Assembly (NCBI GenBank): GCA_009760855.2
Contig: WPIO01000066.1
Location: 200,001 to 264,000, forward strand
From: Cristatella mucedo
Taxonomy: Eukaryota; Bryozoa; Phylactolaemata; Cristatellidae
Direction: 5' to 3'
DNA: 64,000 nucleotides
A program made the position numbers and the translations under genes. Of this stretch, positions 56,736-64,000 are shown piece by piece. Position 1 is the first letter of the stretch. Every line of letters begins with the position of its first letter. The notes beneath the pieces are model-generated. The model searched no databases, had not been told where the DNA came from, and saw only the letters and a list, made by a program, of their open reading frames with translations.

Positions 56736-57478
56736 GTAAATCGGAGTACCACTACCTGGCTCATGCGGATACTTATCAGGGTTTATATAATAGCCGTAAT
56801 AATAGCAATAATAATTGTAACAAGATTTCACTTTAAAAAGTGCCCTTAGAGAACTAAGTGCCATTAAAGCTACTTTACAATTGCTGCATACGAAGCACGA
56901 TCGACTGCTTAGTGGCAATATGCTAAATAAGCAGCAAGAATTAAATGGTAAGGGGTGACATTCACAGAGTCAGCATTTAAGTATTGTTAGTGGTAACTTG
57001 CTCGATGTCAGGTCGCATAAGCACACCAAGGAAGAACAAAAAACACAAACTTAATCGGGAAAGAAAGAATCGGTTCTGTTTCTTTTTGAGTTATGACAAG
57101 AATGGAGATTTCGGGATGCAATGAGAAAGATATTTCCACTCTTTGGGAGCATACCAACTTGAGGCTCGGCCTGCAAAGGATTTGATGTATACATGAGTTT
57201 TGGGAAAACAGAAGAATTCCGAAAAGCGGGTGCTACGATGCCCACCCGTTGAGTGAGTAGATCTGATGGGTAGGCTGGAGCGAAAGAATGAAGGAACGTA
57301 AGAGTGGGTTTCCAAACCTTGGAGCCAATGCTTCGCTAGACATGGGGCAGTGAAGGTCAACGAGAAGTGAAGTCATGTGTCAACTGAGACTTTCATGACT
57401 AACATGCCTAGCTGGATGGTAATTTACCAGATGGAAGTTTCTGAGTGTAAAGGCCAGTATAGTGGCTAGCATTGAGTT
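56736..57478 (-). mobile_element. L2-B copy, minus strand, uninterrupted
   Basis: The minus strand runs from a degraded RT-thumb segment (about 57,478) through LHCPMSSEALAPRF-like and HSTGGHRSTRFSEFFCFPKTH regions to the 3' UTR, a mutated stem-loop and a short ATT-type tail (about 56,800). It is the partner of the split L2-B at 11,985-14,717; the flank 56,720-56,812 also pairs with 14,718-14,805. Confidence 0.65.
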
Positions 57479-57479
57479 A

Positions 57480-60045
57480 CAATAATAATAATAATAATAA
57501 TGTTCTTGATAAGGTGGCCTCAGAGAACTAAATCTCTTTCTAGGTGCTTTACATTTGCTGCAAATGTAAATGCAATTAAATGGTAAGTAAAATCATGCTT
57601 GAAAAACAAACAAAATAAAAATCATGGTTTGGAGTGTAATGCACAGGGTCAGCATGCAAATGTGGTTAGTGGCAGCATGCACAGTGTCAGCACTCATAAG
57701 CACGTGAAGGACGAATCACAGGGACCCACTAAATCCTGTACTAATAAGGTGTGTTTTTAAGTTCCTTTTAAATGTGGTCAGGTCAGGGGATGTTCTGACG
57801 CAGGTCGGGAGGGAGTTCCAGGCTGTGGGAGCATACGAACTAAATGCCAGGTCTCCAAAGGATTTAAGGTTTGTACGAGGTATTGGTAGACTGTTGGATT
57901 CCGAAAAGCTGGTGGTACGAAGCTTGGCCTGATGGGGTAGTATATCTAAAGACAGGGTGGAGCCATAGAATGAAGTGACCTAAAAGTGAGCGGCATAACC
58001 TTGAAGTCGATCCGTTGCTTGACTGGTAGCCAGTGCAGGTCGGCGACAAGTGGAGTCATGTGGCAACTGCGAAGCTCACGACAGACCAGCCTAGCTGCAG
58101 AGTTTTGCACCAGCTGCAACCGCCTGATCGCACGTTCTGGTAGGCCGGTAAACAGTGAGTTGCAAAAGTCCAGACGAGATTTCACGAATGCATGGAACAA
58201 CTTAGACGTGGTATCCCTATCTAAACAAGCCCGAATTTTATCAATATTATGAAGCTGAAAATAGGCAGCTTTGACCATAGAGCTGATATGGTCGTCTAAC
58301 GAGAGGTCGCTTTGGAATATAACACCTAGATTTCGAGCTGATTCGACAGGAGATATGCTGGCACAACCAATTTCCAGCGTCAGGCTTTCGAATTCCTGAC
58401 TCACACTGGGTTTGCCCTTAACTAGTAAGTTAGTTTTTTCACCGTTTAGTTTTAGAAAATTTGCTGCCATCCATGTGCTGATGTCATCAATGCATGCAAC
58501 AAGTGAGTTATGAGAATTTGAGGTGCTCGAAGGCTGCGAGGGATCAAAGCTGAGGTACAACTGAGTGTCATCCACTTAGAAGTGAAAACCTAGATTGTGC
58601 TTGGCAATCACATCAGCAAGAGGCAGAGTACAAACCGTGAAAAGGACCGGACCTAGCACAGAGCCCTGAGGTACTCCATATTTCAGAGGTACTTCAGATA
58701 ATCTTTGTCCATTCACGTCAATAATCTGGAGTCTCCCACTGAGATAGGACCTGAACCACTGCAGAGCAATGCCATTGATGCCCAGGCGAGATGAGATCCG
58801 CTCTAGAAGAACTTTGTGATCAACGTTGTCAAAAGCTGCCAAAAGGTCAAGCAAAACAAGTAGAGACACTCTACCCATGTCTGCATTCCTAAGTAGGTCG
58901 TTGTATACCTTAAGCAATGCTGACTCAGTGGAGTGATTAGCTCTAAAGCCAGACTGGAACTTACTAGCAAGGTGTGAAGTTTCGATATATGAGTTTAGCT
59001 GGTCTGCCACGACCCATTCTAGTGTCTTTGATAGAAATGGTAGAAGGAAGACTGGCCGGTAGTGACTCAAGCTCTCTTGGTCTAGTGTAGCTTTCTTGAG
59101 GAGAGGCCTGACAACAGCTTTTTTTTACAAGCACTGAAACATGACCTGAGGCTAATGACATAATAATGATGCTAGTTATGCATGGCAGCAGCAGATCAAG
59201 GCAACGATGGAGCAGGACAGTGGGAATAGGGTCCAGAAGACTTGTCTTTTTTGATTGCGATACGAACTTTAGGACTAGATCACTAGTGACCTGCTTAAAT
59301 GCAGACATTGAGGTGCAGCCAGGAACCGAGAAATAGCATTCTAGTGGGAAGGTTGTCATCGCAGGCATTGATTCCCTAATCGTTTCTATCTTCTGCACAA
59401 AGGCGCGACTGAAGCGATCGGCTAGATCATCACAAGGATCATCAGGTAAGGAGCTAATCTGGGAACGGTTGAGGAGATGGTTTATTGTCGACATCAGCAT
59501 TCTTGGATTATGCACCTGTGATTCAACAATGTTTCTATAGAAGCTGGACTTGGCCTTTGCCAGGATCGATTGGTACGACTTACAATAGACTTCACATGCC
59601 TGTCGATGGACATTTAGTCCGGATCTTTTGAATGCTTTTTCAAGCTTTCGTTTAGTAGACCTGTCTAGTTTAATGTCTGTGGTAAACCATAGGGCGTCTG
59701 GGCGGGGTCACACAGTGCGATTTGTTAGAAGTGCAAACTCGTCGAGTGTGTCAGCTAGTGTCTTGTTGTAGCTATCTACCAATGATGACTGATTGGAGGG
59801 AGGACTGAGCAGCAGAGTAGCAGCAGATATTCGTGCACGGACAGCATCGATGTCAAGGGTCTTGAGGTTTCGCGATTCACAGGTTTTTTTAGAGGAGAAT
59901 GTGGGCACACACTGTAGATTGAATGAGATATGCATGTGGTCAGATAAGCAGGATTCAGGTACAGACGGCACGACAGGATTAACAATTGTATGAACCAACT
60001 TAGATCTGTATCCAAGCAAGATCCGGTAGAAATGCATCGAGTGCC
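57480..60045 (-). mobile_element. Longest L2-A copy: endonuclease end, linker, RT and tail
   Basis: On the minus strand, 60,037-59,708 codes the end of the AP-endonuclease-like domain, including the catalytic-site signature LSDHMHISF (about 59,950). 59,707-59,515 gives the usual linker (ALWFTTDI, KRKLEKAFKRSGLN, AKAKSSFYRNIVE). 59,515-58,964 and 59,070-58,576 cover fingers, motif A (LLVLLDLLAAFDNVDH) and motif B ([14 protein letters not shown]). Motif C is destroyed: where FYADD is expected there is F, a stop (58,576-58,578) and VDD. The next frame, 58,575-57,946, continues to LHWLPVKQRIDFKV. Frameshifts also occur near 59,700 and 59,100. The 3' UTR, stem-loop and (ATT)n end at about 57,480. 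It is inactive, but it shows the domain order of the family best. Confidence 0.9.
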
Positions 60046-60075
60046 ACTGTTAAATGGTAGGAAAATATGCATCAG
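60030..60075 (-). repeat. End of repeat R3
   Basis: The minus strand contains GTGGCACTCGATGCAT next to the 5' end of the L2-A copy, matching the right end of R3 at 11,855-11,890. Confidence 0.4.
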
Positions 60076-60754
60076 CTCCATCAGCCGACGCGGGTTTAAT
60101 CCTATATCTTATTAAATATAATGTACCTTTGTCTTTAACTCCACAAAGCTACACAAACTGTGTGGGTGTCACACAGCATAGTTTAATATAGCACACTGAC
60201 AGCCTAAGCAGCATTCGGTACACATTCGCTGGACTAGGGACTATGAGGCTTCAGACGTGCTACTAGCTGGACTTCGGGCGTTACTTAGAAGTTAAAGACA
60301 GAAAGTTTCTTTCTCGCAGTGGCGGGATATAATTCCGGCTCTGTTAGTTTCAGTATGATAACGACCGATTAAATTTCGAAATATTCCTTCATGATTTCTT
60401 AGTGCAAACCGAGGATGCCTTAGAAGAGCTGTTTTCAAGACAAAGAGAAAATATAGTACGGATGTAATGATAATATCCGGACTTGCCGTCTTGGCTTTCT
60501 TGGAGGAGCCGTGTGAACTTTAAAGTAGGAAACTGCAAACTTTGTCTTTGTTATTGAATGGCTTTATCACCAACCGGTGGGACTGGAAATTATGGGAGAG
60601 ATAGATAGCCCAACCTAACCTAGGAGAATTGTAATATCTCAATGCACCGTTGGTGTGAAGTACTTAAAAGATCATTTCAACGGTAATAAAACATGACGCG
60701 AATACATCGCTATGACATAATGGCCAGATCAGGATGTTATTGAGTATGCAACAG
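60076..60754. other. No feature recognised
   Basis: Mixed composition, no long open frame, and no partner found in the window. Confidence 0.4.
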
Positions 60755-61085
60755 GTTAATAATAATAATAATAATAATATTGCACTCGGTGAAGTACCCT
60801 CAGAGAACTTAAACTCTCTCTAGACGCTTTGCATTTATTGCGAAGGGAAATGCAATTGAATGGTGAGCAAAATCAAGTCGGATAAACAAACAAAATGAAT
60901 ATCATGGTTACGGGTGACATGCACAGGGTCAGCATGCAAATGTGGTTAGTTCATGATGCACTTCCGACGGACCTCCTGTTTTTCTATTCTCCTATGCACC
61001 TGCTACCCTCAACCAGTCACAAATAAGAGTAGCAATAATAATGCTAATGCACTTGATAAAGTGCCCTCAGAGAACTATTTATATA
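60755..61085 (-). repeat. Two L2 3' termini, minus strand
   Basis: 60,755-60,960: (AAT)n, stem-loop and about 130 bases of 3' UTR. 61,020-61,085: a second, shorter tail with only half of the stem-loop (ends after ctcagagaacta). Confidence 0.8.
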
Positions 61086-61194
61086 TTTAATCTCAATCAA
61101 CGGCAGTTCCACACTCTTCTATTTTAAACGATTCGTATGTCCTCCAAAACTGAAAACAAAGCTAATTCTTTTCATTGGGGGTTTATAATTACTA

Positions 61195-61705
61195 GAAACG
61201 TCTGCTTTATGCCATTGTTACTTTTAGGACCCTTCATTATATGGCTCCATCCAATCTCTCCGACATTCTCCCCCATCAGGCCAAGCATCGTAACTCCCCC
61301 TTTACGGAGCCCAACAGTCTAGAAATACCTCGTACAAACCTTAAATCCTTTGGAGACCGTGCGTTAGTATGCTCCCAAAGCCTGGAACTCCCTCCCGACC
61401 TGCGTGAGAACATCCCTTCACTTGACCACATTTAAAAGGAACTTAAAAACACGCCTATTTAGGACAGCATTTAGTGGGTCCCTGTGATTCGTTCTTCACG
61501 TGCTTATGCGTGCTGCCACTGTGCATGCTGCCACTAACCACATTTGCATGCTGACCCCGTGCATGTCACCCCTAACCATGTTATTCATTTTGTTTGTTTT
61601 TCAAGCATGATTTTACTTACCATTTAATTGCATTTCCCTTTGCAGCAAATGTAAAGCGCCTAGAAAGAGATTAAGTTCTCTGAATGTGCTTTATCAAGTA
61701 CATTA
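61195..61705 (+). repeat. L2-A 3' part, 5'-truncated
   Basis: Starts at the SLTFRSLH codons and reads on with frame breaks (PSNLSDILPHQAKHR, SLEIPRTNLKSFGDRA, KRNLKT.LFRTAFSGSL), then 3' UTR, stem-loop and ATT tail. Confidence 0.85.
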
Positions 61706-62034
61706 TTATTATTGTTATTATAGTAATGAATCGGCATATTTATAAGCAAAATAAGTTTTGCCCAACGGGTTTAAAGCTTTATAAGCCAATTTTACTAACT
61801 GTCTTGCATCCAGCTTCAATCCAACATTTTTTAAGAAATTTTACCAAGCTTTTTGCTGTGGCTATAGTAACATAAATGTTGGTTGCTTTTGGAGGCAATG
61901 ATTTCACAAAGACTTGCTTTAGTATTTTTTACAAACAGATTTACTTTGTTCTTGTACATCGTCAAACTATATTAAATTCTCATGACCATGTTTTTAACGA
62001 ACCTACGTATTTCCGTCTGTAATTGTACGAATTG
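61706..62034. other. No feature recognised
   Basis: AT-rich DNA between two mobile elements. Confidence 0.4.
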
Positions 62035-63400
62035 CAAAGCCAAAATGATTAAGTGGATGCTATGCAGGAGGGCTTTTTAAAGCTCTCACAGCTGAAGAGG
62101 CTTTCGGTTTTCATTCGGAGGTCGACAGACTAAATCTCGTGCTCAAAAGACGAAGGGAAACGACTTATAAAGACAAAGGCGGAAGCATACTAAAGTCTGG
62201 ATAGCAATTAACGCAGTGAAACATGGAAGTTGCAGCTCATGACTGCTGAAAAGGGTGAGCAATACTCGGCAGTAGGTCGGTAACTGCCGTCGCTTAAGAG
62301 TCGTGATAGTGAATTCCAGAGTCTTGAACCTGCAAAGCAAAAGCGTCTGTCACCGAATGTCTTTTAGAGACCGAATGGAAAAGCGAGTTTTTTATCCGTA
62401 CAGTACCCAATGGCACCAGTAGGCTTAAATGGGTGCAAGAGAGTTCAGCTAGGTATGGAAACGCCAAAGCTTGAGGTGCCTCGTGCGTCACCATAACGAT
62501 TTTATATCTTTTGATAGACCGGCGGCCATCCGGGCACATTTAGCAATGCAGACAAATGGCCAAACCTCCAGGATTGGCAAACTAGCTTTGCATCGATATT
62601 CATAGCTAGCAGTAGTGGCTTAGTAACTTTTTTTAGAAGCCCCGCAAAAAGGCAGTTGCAACAATCTAGTTCAGACTGAAAAACAGCAAGTTTCTTCCAT
62701 GGGGAAGGCAGATACGAATCTTAGATAGGTATAGGATTTGATGGGTAGCAGTGCTAGCAGTCTATTAAACAGAGCTTTCTAGTTTAGGGAGCTGTCGAAG
62801 ATTACCCCTAATTTCCGAGTATGTTTTGGTTGTTTGCACCACAGCATCACCTAATAGAAGAGTATAGCTTCGTAATCTAGCCACAGGCTCAGGATGACCT
62901 ACGAGCTGCAGTTACGTTTTTCTGACGTTGAGCTTCAGGAAATCTTTCCTCATCCACGATTTCATGTCGACAATACAAGCATTCAGTTTAACATGTACTG
63001 CAACAGATTCTGATGGTTTCAAAGAAGAATTGAGCTGAGTATCGTCAGCATGAAAGTGGTATAATATCCCATGGCTTAACCCAGAGGTTAGTATAAATGG
63101 GAGACAGCAACAGACCGAGGACGTGTAGTTTGCCATTCTCTAAGAGGCAGTTAGGCGATACCAAGCAGAACACCAAAGCAGCCTCAAACACGTCTACTCA
63201 TACTGATGTGGATAGCAGCTGGCCAGTATGTGACTGCCCCGACCAGAGTTCTAGACGTTACTCCACGTGCCTATGTGTTTATATTGCTGCCACAAATCAC
63301 GGCAACCATAAACCAATGACGATGTCATAATCTTAAAATAGCGACACGACGAAATCTCGAGAGACTTCACAGTTGACTAGTCCTGTGAGTGAGAATGTAC
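62035..63400 (-). mobile_element. L2-group subfamily D copy, minus strand
   Basis: On the minus strand, motif C is YHFHADDTQLNSSL with both catalytic Asp, followed by KLNACIVDMKSWM and FLKLNVRKT (62,912-63,090). Upstream (63,110-63,300) it carries the same extra segment as the D copies at 18.7 and 34.9 kb. The downstream part, 62,300-62,900, follows the C-terminal region with many breaks. Confidence 0.75.
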
Positions 63401-63449
63401 ACCCAAACGACACGGATTCAACACGATCAGATAAGGAGGATCTTAACAA

Positions 63450-63645
63450 AGTTAGTGCCTTGTCTTCAAGACTGGTCAATAAAAATGGGAAAATATTGTT
63501 CATTTGTATAGCACATTCAAAGAAATTAATTACTAATCAGGCGTTCCGCATGTGCCACGGTTCTTGAGCCCACGACCTCGGCCAGACCTTGGTCGGGGCG
63601 AGCACCTTAACCACTGGACCAAACCTAATTGGCATCTTGACCGAC
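63450..63645 (-). mobile_element. SINE-2 copy adjoining subfamily D
   Basis: The minus strand gives TTTGGTCCAGTGGTTAAGG (A-box-like), aggtcgtgggctcaagaacc (B-box region) and an L2-like tail (gctatacaaatgaac). As at 18.5 kb, the D element follows directly. Confidence 0.75.
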
Positions 63646-64000
63646 AGTTACTCTCAATCCTTCCACTAGACGGTTGTGATCAATTGTGTTGAAGGCCAAC
63701 AGTATAAAATTATCTGGGGCAGTGACGTTCCCGTCAGCATTTCTGTATAAGATTTCATTGGTTACATGGATGAAAGTGGGCACAATTCATGCGATTTACT
63801 CGTTTTAGACGTAATAGATTCCTAGATACAATATAAAGTGTTTCGTGTCATTTCTTCTGGAATCACTTACCAATAGGCTTGCCGTGACGAGAAAAATTGA
63901 ATGAATAAAAAATTGAAATTTAAAATGCATTGCAACTTTCTGGATCCTATCTCAAATGGTTTCTGCTGAGTTTTGCTGTGAATCGTTAGACCAATAATTA
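63646..64000. other. No feature recognised beyond a diverged partner of 18,200-18,480
   Basis: 63,700-63,960 resembles, in reverse, the DNA upstream of SINE-2 at 18,200-18,480 (words such as actcgttttag/ctaaaacgag-like and atttcttct). The duplicated segment may therefore be longer than SINE plus D. Confidence 0.35.

Overview
The window is eukaryotic, invertebrate-like genomic DNA, mostly non-coding and packed with retrotransposon debris. There are no operons or ribosome binding sites, the few plausible genes are split by GT-AG introns, and dozens of 5'-truncated non-LTR retrotransposon copies of the L2/CR1 group end in (ATT)n tails. tRNA-derived SINEs are common. A two-copy family of small secreted-protein genes built from very short exons recalls the micro-exon genes known from parasitic flatworms, so a flatworm (perhaps cestode) is my best guess. 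That is inference; the sequence only proves a metazoan-type repeat landscape.

Layout. 14-3390: first exons of a split gene of unknown function (plus strand, continuing to the right). About 3.4-12 kb: no recognised gene; L2 fragments, a solo LTR with 4-bp target duplication (8450-8975) and a long CT microsatellite. 12-25 kb: nested L2 elements, composite repeats, a chimeric SINE/RT element, and a broken minus-strand copy of the small secreted gene (about 20.3-20.8 kb). 25,613-43,938: a large palindrome with arms of 9.2 kb and 7.9 kb, about 97% identical by eye, around a 1.26-kb spacer (34,769-36,031). Each arm holds the same SINEs, L2 tails and a 30-bp-period minisatellite that reads as a decapeptide repeat. 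A 1.32-kb L2 copy sits only in the left arm, and its empty site is visible in the right arm. 44-49 kb: further diverged copies of the arm repeats. 49-57.5 kb: diverged reverse-complement counterparts of 12-25 kb, including the more intact secreted gene (52,550-53,190). 57.5-60.0 kb: the longest L2 copy (endonuclease end plus RT, minus strand). 60-64 kb: more L2 and SINE pieces.

The most striking property is architectural. The outer homologous blocks pair in reverse order around about 35-37 kb (12-14.8 with 56.7-57.5; 15.8-16.8 with 55.7-56.7; 17.1-17.9 with 54.8-55.4; 20.3-21.6 with 51.7-53.1; 23.7-24.7 with 49.1-50.1). Almost the whole window is therefore one old inverted duplication whose arms have diverged strongly at the outside and remain nearly identical in the middle. 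The two candidate protein products with most novelty are the short secreted protein and the decapeptide-repeat product. All similarities were judged by reading; no alignment or database search was run.
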